This document shows, piece by piece, positions 1-9,944 of a stretch of DNA of 64,000 nucleotides (position 1 is the stretch's first letter; each line of letters starts with the position of its first letter). A program made the position numbers and the translations under genes. The DNA is from Isoetes taiwanensis. Its lineage: Eukaryota > Streptophyta > Lycopodiopsida > Isoetales > Isoetaceae. The notes under the pieces were generated by a model that saw only the letters and a program-made list of their open reading frames with translations, was not told the origin of the DNA and made no database searches. The stretch is taken from NCBI GenBank assembly GCA_021234155.1, contig JAJEKV010000100.1:906116-970115 (forward strand), read 5' to 3'.

Positions 1-1843
1 CGCCGGGGAAAAGAAGCAAGATTTTCTTGGCTATAGATTCCTCAAACAACAATGCTCTACCTCAAACAAAGAATTGTCAACAATAATGTCTTGATGGTTT
101 ATCAATAGGATTCGATCTTGAAATCAAGAACACCGTCAATAATAGCAAATACCGCCTCGATAGACTTTTGCTTGATGCTCTTAATATTTTTCATTTCTAA
201 TATAAGGGCTATATTAACATTTAATTCAACCCCACATTATCAAAATTTGCATTCAACTAGAAAGTATCCATTTGCAAAAAATAATCAAGGCATCAATAAT
301 ATCTAGATAGTGTTAAGCTATTGATAAAGAATACTTGATGTTTCAGAAAACTTTTCCTTTCAAAGCGACCATGTTTCTTGACCACAACCGATACATGAAC
401 CATCTAGAAAAGATGGTGTGCACATTCTTATTTTACAATTGCTTGCTTCCAGAAACTCTGGCAAGAATATGCTCTTGTTTCTCATTTTTGATGAAAAAGC
501 TTTCACCCATTAATGAAGGCTTCTTAATTCATGTTCTCCAGCTATGGTCATGTAACAAAACCATGGCAAAACACGATATCCACTTTTATGATTATCTTAA
601 GTAGTGAACATGCAAGAGGAACAAACAAAACTAGAGAAACAAAGTGACGTAAAACCACACTAGAGAGAAACTCGTATCGGGGGCTAGAGCGGAGGAAACT
701 ATTGCATATACAACCCAAGAGTGAATTAAAGTAATGCTACATGAAAGCGAGAATAATGCTTTAAAATTATAGCCTGCAACATGGGCAACTTAGACCCATC
801 GTATATTTGGGAAAATGTTTCAATGAAAATACAAAGCCCCAATTTGTTTTCTTGAATATATCCGGACATGCATCTAGCCGCAATGACTCCCAAACATAGA
901 ATAGTCGGTCTTGAAAAAAATGTTAGCGAGCTAGGTCATCTTTGCCCATGGTGGGCATAACACCGCAATTTTAAGTTCCATAAACGCCGGGTTAAATAGA
1001 GTTGATAAGCACCATCCAGCTGAAATATGGCAGATGTTTCATATGACCCATCCTGCAAAAAAAGAAGCAGCAGGTTACATGTGTACAATGCATAACATCC
1101 AAGAAAGTGGAAAAGCATGTTATGGTTCCTCAGGAAATCTGGGAAACCATAATGTTATCCTGGACAATGCATTATAAGAACCTTATCTCGATTAGATGGC
1201 GAGAGAGGTAATAGCATTTTCCGCCACAATAGCTGTAAGAGTTAAGCAGAATTCTCTCCTTCCATTTGATCACGGGCGCCTTCCTTTTCAACTCCTATTG
1301 GTAACCAAGTAGACTACGGAAAGACAAATCTGAGAACTTTATAAGCAGAGATAAAGCACTTTGGCATGCACAGCATGCATTCGGAACACCATAGCTTAGC
1401 TTCATCATATGATCCATCTGAATCCAGGTTAGAAGCAGATCTCGTTTACCATTGAAGCTCAAAATCGACTTATCTGGTGGGAGACAATGGGTATCTTCAT
1501 TTCTGAGCAAAATCGAAAAGAGAAAGGAAAAGGAAAAGCGGCTCGTATTCTCGATAGCATATATATGAGACGAGAAGATCTTGTATGCATAATCGTTGAT
1601 TACATTTACAATGGAGTTACACGCTTATTTGCACGGAAGTCTGAGGATAAAGCGAGGGGAAATAATGCCCTGTTTATCCATTTCATCAGCAGGCATAAGG
1701 CCCTGCACATCTGGCATCGGACAGCAAAAGGAGAAAGCAAAATAAGCGAAGATCAAGAATAAGCAAAAGCCAAAAATCTAGAAACTGCCAAAAATTTAGA
1801 CGGAAGATTAAACGGAAGTATTCCTAGAAGGAATAACGGTTAC
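1..1843. other. Unassigned region with weak minus-strand exon-like pieces
   Basis: I recognise no protein family here. On the minus strand, 936-1075 is an open stretch that follows a pyrimidine-rich tract ending in CAG (about 1053-1061 read on the minus strand), and 1295-1510 is another open stretch. Neither matches a family I know, and the reading frames between them contain stops. The plus-strand open frames at 118-306 and 335-604 have no recognisable features and are probably chance. A diverged or fragmentary minus-strand gene running leftwards out of the window is possible. Confidence 0.25.
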
Positions 1844-1878
1844 CTTTTTGCTCTTTTGCTTGCTTTTTTGCTATCCAT
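1844..1878 (-). CDS. Candidate first exon of an unidentified minus-strand gene
   Basis: A minus-strand ATG at 1878 opens a short basic peptide (MDSKKASKRAKR) that runs directly into a splice-donor-like AAAAAG|GTAACC at 1843. It could be a first exon whose downstream exons lie at 1-1510. The product is unknown. The call rests only on the ATG, the basic peptide and the donor, so chance is a real alternative. Confidence 0.2.
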
Positions 1879-2369
1879 CTCCACGAACCACGCCGGTCCG
1901 GATTCCCAGTTAGGCACCCATGAAAAAGCATCAACAAAAAATATGGAAAATGTGCATGAAGCTGGATCTAGGCCCTTCTCCAGTATCTGCTCTTTGATGC
2001 CAAAAACGAATGCTTTGGCTATGGCTATGATAGGAACAGAACTCCACGTAGCGATTGCAGCAGGGCAAGAAATGCCAAAGGAGGGCCTATCCTCGTCTGG
2101 AGGGCCTTGAAGCACAGGCGCAATGCCTAAGGCGCTACCTCTTACTTCACGAAAACAAAGAAACCGGCATCATAACCGAAAGTCTGATTGTAAAATCATC
2201 TGTTTTGGGATTCTTCCTTCCGCCGCACAAGGTTATGCGCCTCGCCATAGAAGAATTTGGCGCCATTCTTGCCATGCAAGAGAAAAAATGGGTTGCGGGT
2301 TTTCGCTCTCTTTTCCTAGGGTGGATTTAATTATGCCTTCGCCACGTTGTAGCTTTTATTAATTAATAT

Positions 2370-2940
2370 GCCACATTTATCAAGTGCGTTTAATTGCAAT
2401 GGCTTTATGCACTAATATATATTTTTTTTCTTTCAAGCAATTTACGCAAGTCACCTCACTATCACTATGCCACCTCAAAATAAATGCTTAATTGCCTCAC
2501 CCCCCATATTAATTGCGGTGAAATTTCTTTGCATTTAACCAAAAAAAAAATGGTTGTCATCGATCTTTATAACATGGCCCATCAATAAATATTTTGTCAC
2601 CTCATTATTTCCTCATTAAATAAAAGGTACCACCTTACTTTTTTTAAAGAATTTCTTTGCACTTTCCCCTACCTTTGTATTGAAGGCCCAGATTTTGCCT
2701 TCCCCCATCCAACGGTTTAGACATGGGGTAGGTGGATGCCCATGCATAACCCATACATGCCCCCATACAAAATAAAGGGCATGTGGCACGCCACCTCATC
2801 AGAAAGAAATTTTCATGTGTATGCCCATCATGCACCACATGAGATGGCGGCATCATGGCCTTCCATTTTCAATTGGACGGCTGGCATTAATCTCTATATA
2901 GATGGGTACATCCTTTCCTGGGACACATAGAATAGTTTTA
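2370..2940. repeat. Dispersed composite-repeat relative (CCACCTCA / CATGCATG type)
   Basis: This AT-rich, gene-free stretch contains repeated CCACCTCA blocks, an 'ACGGC...AGGAT'-like block, CATGCATGCCC-type runs and a TATA-rich end. The same word order recurs at 34,261-34,580, 43,600-43,920 and 61,021-61,340. It appears to be a diverged member of the same dispersed family and ends in an AT-rich tandem repeat, as the others end in (TA)n. Confidence 0.45.
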
Positions 2941-3205
2941 TATATATAATGATATGACATATCTTATACACTTGTAACATATATATGACATATGATTTAT
3001 ATTATGACATATGTCATATATTAAAGATATATAATGAGATATATGACGCTTGTAATATATATATATATATATATATGACATATCTTATACACTTGTAACA
3101 TGACATATGATCTATATTATGACATATGTCATATATTAAAGATATATAATGCTTGTAATATATATATGACATATCTCATACACTTGTGTATATATATATA
3201 TATTC
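2940..3205. repeat. AT-rich tandem repeat, about 125-bp unit, roughly 2.2 copies
   Basis: Blocks containing GACATATGTCATATATTAAA, the stretch ATCTTATACACTTGTAACAT and (TA)n recur in the same order about 125 bp apart, with a partial third copy up to 3,190. There is no coding potential. The many GACATATGTC palindromes could form cruciforms. Confidence 0.75.
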
Positions 3206-3209
3206 AAAA

Positions 3210-3460
3210 CTTTCTGGTGTTCTCGGGATTAGTAGAGCGGAAGTTTGCCATTTGGCGGGACTTCTTGGGTGTTGTAGATGGTGATGGTCGGTTTGTACAG
3301 CAGTAGAGTTGTAGTTTTTCTGTGAGTTTATTGTGGAGTGTTGAGGTATCGCTGTCTCTTTGGGGTAGTTCTCCTTCCTCCTCACTTGCTTTGTAACATT
3401 ACCATCTTTTAATACGTTGATGACACAGTTCTTCAAAAAAAAAAAAAAAAAAAAAAAAGT
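3210..3460 (+). mobile_element. 3' end of a non-LTR retroelement (LINE-like) with poly(A) tail
   Basis: A GT-rich untranslated stretch ends in CTTTGTAACATTACC, TTTTAATACGTTGATGACAC and a pure A tract of about 24 bases at 3,436-3,459. This arrangement is typical of 3' untranslated ends of plant L1-type LINEs. No reverse transcriptase is present, so it is a severely 5'-truncated copy. I could not define a convincing target-site duplication. It lies about 150 bp upstream of the oxidase start codon. Confidence 0.55.
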
Positions 3461-3609
3461 AAGCATATTAAAATAACTATTGGAAAACAATAAAAATATG
3501 GACTCTTCACATGTTGGGTTGAATTTTTACCACATAGCCCAACTCTATATAAACAAAGCAGATTGGATTCCATCTTGTAAGAAGTCTCTAGCTCTTAGAT
3601 TTGTAATTA

Positions 3610-6600
3610 ATGGCCCCAAAGGTCTTAGTAATAGGAGGCGGTGTTATTGGCTTAACTACAGCATGGGTCATGTTAGAGAAAGGGTTTGATGTCACCGTTG
3701 TTGCAAAAGAGTATGTAGGAGGTGAAAAACAATTGACATCTGAAATTGCAGGGGCTCTTTGGGAATGGCCACCAGTAGTTTGTGGTTAGTAACTATAGTA
3801 TATAGTGAGTTTACTTTACTGTTAATCAGTGATCAACTTTGCAACGTTGCCCACCCTTAAAATGCCCCGTGACCCTTCCAAATAAGGGAATTTTTTTATA
3901 AGATATTATTGGTTTTTAATTAATAATAATATTTTAGTTTTTATTATTCTATTATTAATGTACAGTATATACACTCTTAGTCTATATTGATGTAAATCCA
4001 AAGATATGGGTTTTTATGTATCCCAAAAAATAGAAAGCAAAACTTTGCAAATTGCAATTAACCAAAGAAAATCGTATCTTTAATTCATTAATGCATGTGG
4101 GCGGAAAAGCAACGGACGGACTAGCTGGGCGGGAACTGGGAGGGAGGATCAGGAGAGGAAGAGGAGAAATCATAGAGGAAAAGAAACGAATGCAATGGAA
4201 AGATTACAAATTACAAATTTAGAATGCTCGATTCGATGCTCACTGTCCTGATTTCGATTCATTGCTAGCAACACAGCACTGGTCTGGTACGTTTCTGTAA
4301 CAAATCCGTTTCATGTAAAGTTTCTGTAAAGTTTCTGTAAATCCATTTCTGTAACGTTTCATGTCAATCACGTTTCATGTCAATCACGCAGCCATAACCC
4401 ACAAATCCGGCAGGCATAGCTCACAAATCCGGTCTGTCCTCCAAATATTCTGTTGTAGATTTGCTGCAAGTCATCAATTTGTTTTATACAGTAGCAGCAG
4501 ATCATGCATTGCCAATCGTAAGTGCTTACAGCAGGAAATAGATAAAAACGTATTGACAACCAAAATCAAACAGGACTCATCTGGAGCAGAACGAATTTAT
4601 CTGGAGCAGAACCTTTATCTGGAGCAGAACGAATTTATCTGGAGCATAATCTTTATCTGGAGCAGAACGAATTTATCTGGAGCAGAACAAATTTATCTAT
4701 CGCTGATCTATCTGAATCTGATAGAAGAGATTAGAGCAAGCAATTCTTTGTGAAGACAGACAAGGTAAGTAAATTTTATCTTGTAATTTATTTCACATTA
4801 CAGTTTCAGAATTTATTCAGAAATTGCCTTTATCCTTTATTCAGAAATTGCCATGGCTCCCCGTTTGGGACGTCCAATGAAGGACACGAGGCAAACAACA
4901 ATCCATGCCATGTTCTCTATCTCCAATACTAGAGCTAATACTAGCACATCAGAAGGTTTTATTGATTTGAATGAGCCTGTAACTGATGAGAATGACCAAA
5001 GAGTGGAGGATATGATGGAAGCTGTGATAGGGGACGATTTAGAAGAGACCGATGATAGGTTGGACAGAGAGATAGGTGCAGGCAGCAAAAAGAAACAAAA
5101 GAAAAAGAAGAGAAAATTTCGGGAAGAATGGAAAGTAAAACATCCATGGGCTTATGGCATTATTGATCCATTTGGTATTGAAAGAGTGAAATGTGCTTGG
5201 TGTATTGAAAATAAGATGAGTAATGCATTTTCTTTGCAAGGGAGTAGCACAGTTCAAAAGCAAGCTCTTGAGATCCATGAGAGATCTAAAAGTCATAAAA
5301 AAGTTACGGAAATTATGGCAGATAAAAGGAAAAAGGTGCATGTACCTTTGAAGTTTGATGAAATGACTCAAATTGAGCATAAGAGAGTGGTAAAAGTTAT
5401 GCAATTGATGTACTATGTTGCAACAAGGGACCAGCCCTTAGAAGAATATGCTTCTTTGTGCCATCTCCTCAAGTTTTCAGATACACCTGATATGCCACTT
5501 AGCAATGAGTATTCTGCTTACACCAACACAAAAATGCCGAGTAAGGAATTCTTGCATGCTATGAAAACGGTCTATTTCCAGAAACTCATTAGCGAAGTAT
5601 GTGATAGCCCATACTTCTCTTTGTTAATAGATGAGTCTACAGATTGCACTTTGACTAGTTACATGATTGTATACGTCACATACATTATGGATAGAGGCAA
5701 TGGGCATGTTGCTACAAGGTTTCTTGGATTGATTGAGGTTTCTGATTGCGATGCATCACATTTACATGTTGCATTATGTGATTTTTTACTTGATTTGGGA
5801 CTTGAGAAAGAAAAAATGATAGGTTTGGCAACGGATGGTGCTGCAGTAATGACAGGAATACATAACGGGGTTGCCGCAAGATTTAAGGAAGAAGTTCCCT
5901 CACTAATTTCAGTGCATTGCATTGCACACAAAGAAGCTTTGGCCGTTAAAGATGCTTTAAAGGAATTTCGCATATGTGATTTGGTAGAAAAAGTTGCGCG
6001 CAAGATAAAGAAATGGGTTGGTAAATCACATATTCGACATTCTTCTGTTAAGTCTCTTGCTTTGGCATATAACTTGAAGCCATTGGAGTTGTTACGAATT
6101 CATGATGTGCGTTGGCTTTCTCGAGGGCAAGTTATATCACGCATGGTTACTTTGATGCCCGTATTGATGAACATTTGGTCTAAGGAAAATGGTGAGCTTT
6201 TTCTAGCTTTCACTAGTCTTAAAGTGCAATTTTTTATTCACTTGCTTGCGGATGTGCTCTTTCATTGTAATATCTTGAATGAGTTATTTCAAAGTCGTAT
6301 TGTTGATATCTCCCAAATTGGGACGGATATTGCTATCACCAAGAAGCAACTTACAAGCCATTTCTTGGTTGGTGAATTTGGCTCGAAGGCAAAGCATTTT
6401 TCCTCGTTTCAAGAAATGGCTAGGCATGGCTATCTTGCTTACAAAGATGTGGATGGAATGATTCATCATCAAGGCCTTCATCTTGGTCCAATTTCTTCTA
6501 AGGATGACACATTGCATTTATCTACATGGGCATCTTGCGTTGCGGAAGGTAAGTCTTTTGTAAGAAAAATCATTGATTCCCTTGACAAAAGATTTAGTGA

Positions 6601-8491
6601 TCTTGATTTATTTGATGCATCAAAGATATTCTCACCTCGTGACTATGTAGTGGATGATGATGAAGAGCATGCAGCCACATGTGAGAAATGGATTGAGGTA
6701 CTCATTGCTAAGTTCCATGGAAAGATAGATGCCAACAAATGTAGGCTTGAGTATATAGATTTTACTATAAGGTTGGGTGGCCGTTGTCCAAGAAAATCTT
6801 TACATGAGGCATGGATGCTAAGTGGTTTTGAGATGGATTTTAGTCAAACGTATCCTGAAATGAAGAAGTTGTGGCAAATGACTTTGGTAATTCCTGCATC
6901 TACAGTGGAATGTGAAAGAGGGTTTTCTAAAATGAACAACATCAAGGATGAGGATAGAAGCAGGTTGAACTTCAAAAGCTTAAGCATGTTGATGTTCATG
7001 TCACTAAATGCTCCTAAAGAGATGAAGGATGTAGATTGGTTATCCATCTACAAAGAGTGGGAGAATGAAAAAGAGAGGCGCATCAAAGAACTTTAATTAC
7101 TTGCATAGGGCTTTGTAATGCCTTAACTATGGTATTATAAGCTAGGTTTTTTTGTAAGTATAAGGTAAGATTTTATTTAAAGTATTTGCCATTTGAAGTG
7201 TTTTTTTTGCTGAAATTGTATATTGAATTATAGAAAAAAGGGTAATCTGATAGAGCTTAAAAAAAGGGTGTTTTAAAATTTACCATGCACAAATAAGGGC
7301 ATTCTGAAATGTGCCCTTAAAAAAAAATAGCAGGCCCGCCCTTATAAGTTGATCACTGCTGTTAATACATTATATAATCTTGTGTTCTCTTTATGTAGGA
7401 TCACATACCAACCAAACTTCACTTGCTAGATCAAAGGATTGGTGCCAAGTTGCATATAAAAGATTTAAGAGTATGGTAATGCTTGAAATTGGAATAAGCA
7501 TGAAGATGTCAAATTTTTTCTTCAAGGAGCGCTTAGAGAATAATGATTACCAATATAAGAAGATGAGGGAGATTGAAGCGAATGTGGAAGGGTTCAGAAG
7601 AGATGCCAAAATTATTGAGGAGCTTAACATCAACCTTGATTATGGGCTAATAGATGCTTATCAACATCTTGCTCCTATAATTGACACTCCAAAATATATG
7701 CGTTTCTTAACTTCACATCTTCGGGATAAGTGTGACCTCCTAATTCACACAATAGAAGGGGACCTCTTGGACATTGAGTATCAGTTGCTAAATGAATTTA
7801 ATGCTGACATCATTGTGAATTGTGCAGGTTTAGGTAGTATAGAACTAGCTAACGATGATACCATGGCACCTCTTAGAGGTGCATTGGTTCGAGTTATTAA
7901 TGGAAAAAATGCTCCCATTGTTAAAGAGGCAATGTCAATTTCCCTAGATGGCAGGGAGGCAGCTGCTGATATGGTCTATATCATTCCTAGAAATGATGAT
8001 ACCCTCCTACTTGGGGGGCTTGCTGAATTTGGCGAGTGGAACACTGATATAAACCTGGTAATTGTTGTCCTCTCTTTCTATAACCAACATATTTCGTATT
8101 ACTCTCTTCTAAGACAGTTTTATCCTTGTTTTTCTAGGACAATTATCCCCTCGTTAAAGATATGTTTAAAAGGTGTCAACATTTTTATCCACCTTTACAC
8201 AACGCATGTCTGGATGAGTCATGCCCGGTTGTCGTAGGCCTACGACCATATCGTCTGAACAATGTCTGTCTTGAGAGAGAAAGTAGACGCCCAAAAAGTC
8301 GTATCATCCACAATTATGGCCATGGGGGTTCTGGTAATATAAATAGCTTATCATATGAATCGATATATGCAGGTTAACATTATGCATTTTATGTAGGGTT
8401 CTCCTTCTCATTTGGTTGTGCCGAAGATGTTGCACAAATTGCGATTTCAATCATGAAAGAAACAGAAAATGAAAAACGTGCACACCTTTAA
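3610..8491 (+). CDS. D-amino-acid-oxidase-family FAD flavoenzyme, four exons (374 aa)
   Basis: Exons join(3610..3784,7399..8057,8138..8333,8397..8491) give one open frame of 375 codons including TAA. All introns are GT-AG and the reading phase is maintained. Exon 1 encodes the N-terminal FAD-binding Rossmann motif VLVIGGGVIGLTTA (residues about 4-17), a hallmark of the DAO family, followed by IAGALWEWPP. Exon 2 has INLDYGLIDAY-type substrate-domain sequence, NCAGLGS and a MVYIIPR strand. Exon 3 has VGLRPYR and the C-terminal DAO signature HNYGHGGSG. The family oxidises D-amino acids (or D-aspartate) to 2-oxo acids, ammonia and hydrogen peroxide, usually in peroxisomes. The C-terminus here (RAHL) is only loosely like a PTS1 signal. 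The length is normal for the family. Intron 1 hosts a complete hAT transposon; without it the intron would be about 74 bp. Substrate specificity cannot be read from the sequence. Confidence 0.88.
4280..4400 (+). repeat. Short TTTCTGTAA / GTTTCATGT repeats in the transposon 5' region
   Basis: GTTTCTGTAA recurs several times between 4,288 and 4,352. GTTTCATGTCAATCACG is present twice in direct succession at about 4,357-4,389. They lie between the 5' terminal repeat and the transposase. They could be subterminal transposase-binding motifs or promoter/leader sequence; the sequence alone does not decide. Confidence 0.6.
4574..4697 (+). repeat. Six-copy TCTGGAGCAGAAC tandem motif upstream of the transposase
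   Basis: The 13-mer TCTGGAGCAGAAC, or a one-to-two-base variant, occurs six times at intervals of about 19-20 bp, separated by GAATTTA or CTTTA. The array ends about 155 bp before the transposase ATG. hAT transposases bind arrays of short subterminal repeats, so this is a plausible binding cluster. It may alternatively be part of the transcribed leader. Confidence 0.8.
4765..4845 (+). other. Possible 5'-UTR intron of the hAT transposase gene
   Basis: A strong donor AAG|GTAAGT is at 4,764/4,765. Several AG acceptors in TTTCAG or TTATTCAG contexts follow; the last lies a few bases before the GCCATGG start context. Splicing there would remove about 80 nt of leader without changing the protein. 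This is inferred from consensus only. Confidence 0.35.
4853..7096 (+). CDS. hAT transposase, zinc-finger and hATC-dimerisation type (747 aa)
   Basis: This is an intact open frame in GCCATGG start context. In order it has an acidic N-terminus, a lysine-rich nuclear-localisation-like run at about residues 78-88, and a C-x2-C...H-x5-H zinc finger (CAWC at about 114 to HERSKSH at about 147). The RNase-H-like catalytic region follows with LLIDESTD (about 257-264), GLATDGAAVMTG (about 323-334) and VHCIAHKEAL (about 353-362). The C-terminal hAT dimerisation block is ASTVECERGFSKMN (about 682-695) with a following LNFKSLSMLMFMSL. This arrangement resembles ZNF862-like/Tip100-like hAT transposases more than Ac/Ds. 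It performs cut-and-paste transposition in the nucleus. It is flanked by exact terminal repeats and has no internal stops, so it is a candidate active source element. Confidence 0.93.
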   Translation: MAPRLGRPMKDTRQTTIHAMFSISNTRANTSTSEGFIDLNEPVTDENDQRVEDMMEAVIGDDLEETDDRLDREIGAGSKKKQKKKKRKFREEWKVKHPWAYGIIDPFGIERVKCAWCIENKMSNAFSLQGSSTVQKQALEIHERSKSHKKVTEIMADKRKKVHVPLKFDEMTQIEHKRVVKVMQLMYYVATRDQPLEEYASLCHLLKFSDTPDMPLSNEYSAYTNTKMPSKEFLHAMKTVYFQKLISEVCDSPYFSLLIDESTDCTLTSYMIVYVTYIMDRGNGHVATRFLGLIEVSDCDASHLHVALCDFLLDLGLEKEKMIGLATDGAAVMTGIHNGVAARFKEEVPSLISVHCIAHKEALAVKDALKEFRICDLVEKVARKIKKWVGKSHIRHSSVKSLALAYNLKPLELLRIHDVRWLSRGQVISRMVTLMPVLMNIWSKENGELFLAFTSLKVQFFIHLLADVLFHCNILNELFQSRIVDISQIGTDIAITKKQLTSHFLVGEFGSKAKHFSSFQEMARHGYLAYKDVDGMIHHQGLHLGPISSKDDTLHLSTWASCVAEGKSFVRKIIDSLDKRFSDLDLFDASKIFSPRDYVVDDDEEHAATCEKWIEVLIAKFHGKIDANKCRLEYIDFTIRLGGRCPRKSLHEAWMLSGFEMDFSQTYPEMKKLWQMTLVIPASTVECERGFSKMNNIKDEDRSRLNFKSLSMLMFMSLNAPKEMKDVDWLSIYKEWENEKERRIKEL

Positions 8492-8509
8492 TTGTGTAAG
8501 TCCATCACT

Positions 8510-8700
8510 TCTATCTACAAGGGTTTTTCCTCCCACATGGGGGGTTTTTTCATCCCAGTGGTAGAGACACATTGTACAGGGTTTCTGTTCAATTCTTTTG
8601 TGTTTGGAAACTTTCGCTATATTGTATCACCGTCTCATAGGCCAGTTGGCCTCCGTGGACGTTAAAATATACTTCCTTCCGTCCTTTCTTCTATCTGTCT
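8510..8700 (+). mobile_element. SINE-like element in the 3' flank of the oxidase gene
   Basis: The sequence contains CCCAGTGGTAGAG, like a tRNA A-box region, followed about 25 bp later by GTTTCTGTTCAATTC, which is B-box-like. It ends in a segment matching the 3' part of the elements at 32,491 and 33,386 (CCTCCGTGGACG, then a CTTCC-rich tail). A tRNA-derived SINE sharing a 3' end with a partner element explains this best. A sequence resembling 8,480-8,520 recurs at 8,727-8,780, flanking the element. Confidence 0.45.
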
Positions 8701-8889
8701 AAAAAATGGACTTCATAATTTACATAATGACACCTTTGATTGTGCAAGACCCACCACTTTTATATTTCTATGTGATGGGATGAGTTCATAGTCTACACAA
8801 TGAGATGGGTTCTTCCATGTGGAGATTCAGGTATAATGTATTCTATGAGATGTCTAATATATTAAGTATGAAGATAGAATTGGTAAACC

Positions 8890-9720
8890 ATCAAGCCCCA
8901 TATATATTTATATATATTACAAGTCTTTGTACTATCAATGGGTCTATGAACTATGGTCCATAAACATTTGGGAACAAATCCAAGCTTAAATAGATCAAGG
9001 TCTAAGAATGTCAAGAATTAGGTTAGAAGAAGTCAAATAAAATTCAATTGAGTTGCACTATGACCTCATAACATGCACACCACTGTCAATGCTATCTCTA
9101 TGCTATCTTTGATAGTTATTTACAGATGTAGCAGACATAGTTATTCACTGACAGGTTGGTTAGCAATGGGGCACAACCACATACCAGATTACCCCTTAAG
9201 TTCAAGCAACAAAGATTTCAAAAAGAATTTTAGGCTTCTTTATCTCTAGTCTCCGCTTTGATATTCTCACCCTAAAAATAACAATATAATGGTACAAAGC
9301 TAAAGGACTAACATAGCCAAAAAAGAACATATTATAGGGCCTTCTTGTTCATAAAAATCACTGGATACCCAATCTTGGACTCTATGGTCAAAGGCATAGC
9401 TCAATCATGGTCCAAAGGCGTCTTCTCTAATCACATTATAAGACTTGTTTAGCTCAGCATATGTAAAAAAGCTTAGCAGAACCTGTGTATACACAAAGTT
9501 GGATGCAAATAATGACGTTGAACTGGTAACACTAGCTCACTATTGTTTTCGGTAAAGAGTCGAGTTAAATTTGAATTTAAAGTAAAAGGGTGCCTGAAGA
9601 TTTTAGCATGGAATGTGTTTGATTTTGTCATTACATTAATTACTTGCTAGAATTCAAGAAGTCAATTTTCGCATTGGAGAAGTCATGCTCACCCTAGTGG
9701 GCAAGGCTAATTATGAAAAT
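8890..9720 (+). repeat. Dispersed repeat family C, copy 1 (starts at a TA-rich tract)
   Basis: After a TATATATTTATATATATTA tract comes ACAAGTCTTTGTACTATCAA and then GGGTCTATGAACTATGG. The same start follows (TA)n at 24,535 and 61,339. Further matches to the 24.6-25.0 kb copy include GAGTTAAATTTGAAT. There is no coding potential. All three copies begin directly at a TA microsatellite. Confidence 0.7.
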
Positions 9721-9782
9721 TCCAACAACTATTCATTTTCATGTGAGGATGTTTCAGAAACGATTGCAATGCAATAATGTAC

Positions 9783-9944
9783 TAGGGAAAGTTCTAGTCG
9801 AGGAAATTCCTCGAGGGAATTTCTCGAGGCGGAGCCGCGAGACGAGGCGGCGCCCAAGCGGCGAAGCCGCAGCGCCGCCAAGTCTGGCGGCCCGCCGAGA
9901 GAATATTCCCGAGGGAATATTCTGAGACATAGAACTTTCCCTTA
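9783..9944. mobile_element. GC-rich foldback MITE of about 160 bp
   Basis: The near-identical ends are TAGGGAAAGTTCTA at 9,783-9,796 and TAAGGGAAAGTTCTA (reverse complement) ending at 9,944. The interior is strongly GC-rich and contains nested palindromes: TTCCTCGAGGGAA, GAATATTCCCGAGGGAATATTC, and GGCGGAGCC-type inverted words. It stands out sharply from AT-rich surroundings. A TA or TAA target is suggested by the flanks, as in mariner or Harbinger MITEs, but the superfamily is not certain. Confidence 0.65.

Larger units (their letters stand above)
3827..7358 (+). mobile_element. Complete autonomous-looking hAT-superfamily DNA transposon
   Basis: The perfect 13-bp terminal inverted repeats are CAGTGATCAACTT at 3,827-3,839 and its reverse complement at 7,346-7,358. 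The flanking direct duplication is exactly 8 bp, CTGTTAAT at 3,819-3,826 and 7,359-7,366; this length is diagnostic of hAT. Subterminal regions share AAATAAGGG-type words near both ends. The single internal gene encodes a full-length transposase in the same orientation as the host gene. The exact duplication and intact reading frame point to a young insertion that may still be mobile. Confidence 0.96.
3785..7398 (+). other. Intron 1 of the oxidase gene, expanded by transposon insertion
   Basis: The donor TGTG|GTTAGT is at 3,784/3,785 and the acceptor TTTATGTAG| ends at 7,398. Removing the hAT element plus one target-duplication copy leaves an intron of about 74 bp, the same order as the 80-bp and 63-bp introns 2 and 3. 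The transposon starts only 42 bp after the donor and ends 40 bp before the acceptor, leaving both splice sites intact. Confidence 0.8.

Noticed and set aside
2940-3205. CRISPR-like or origin-like structure
   Set aside because: The units are simple AT-rich tandem repeats without unique spacers, in a eukaryotic context.
4361-4753. 130-codon open frame upstream of the transposase
   Set aside because: Its protein is mostly the translated TCTGGAGCAGAAC and TTTCATGTC repeats and it has no domain. It is probably leader sequence.
5039-6517. Minus-strand open frames inside the transposase gene
   Set aside because: They are shadows of a clearly coding plus-strand frame with conserved hAT motifs.
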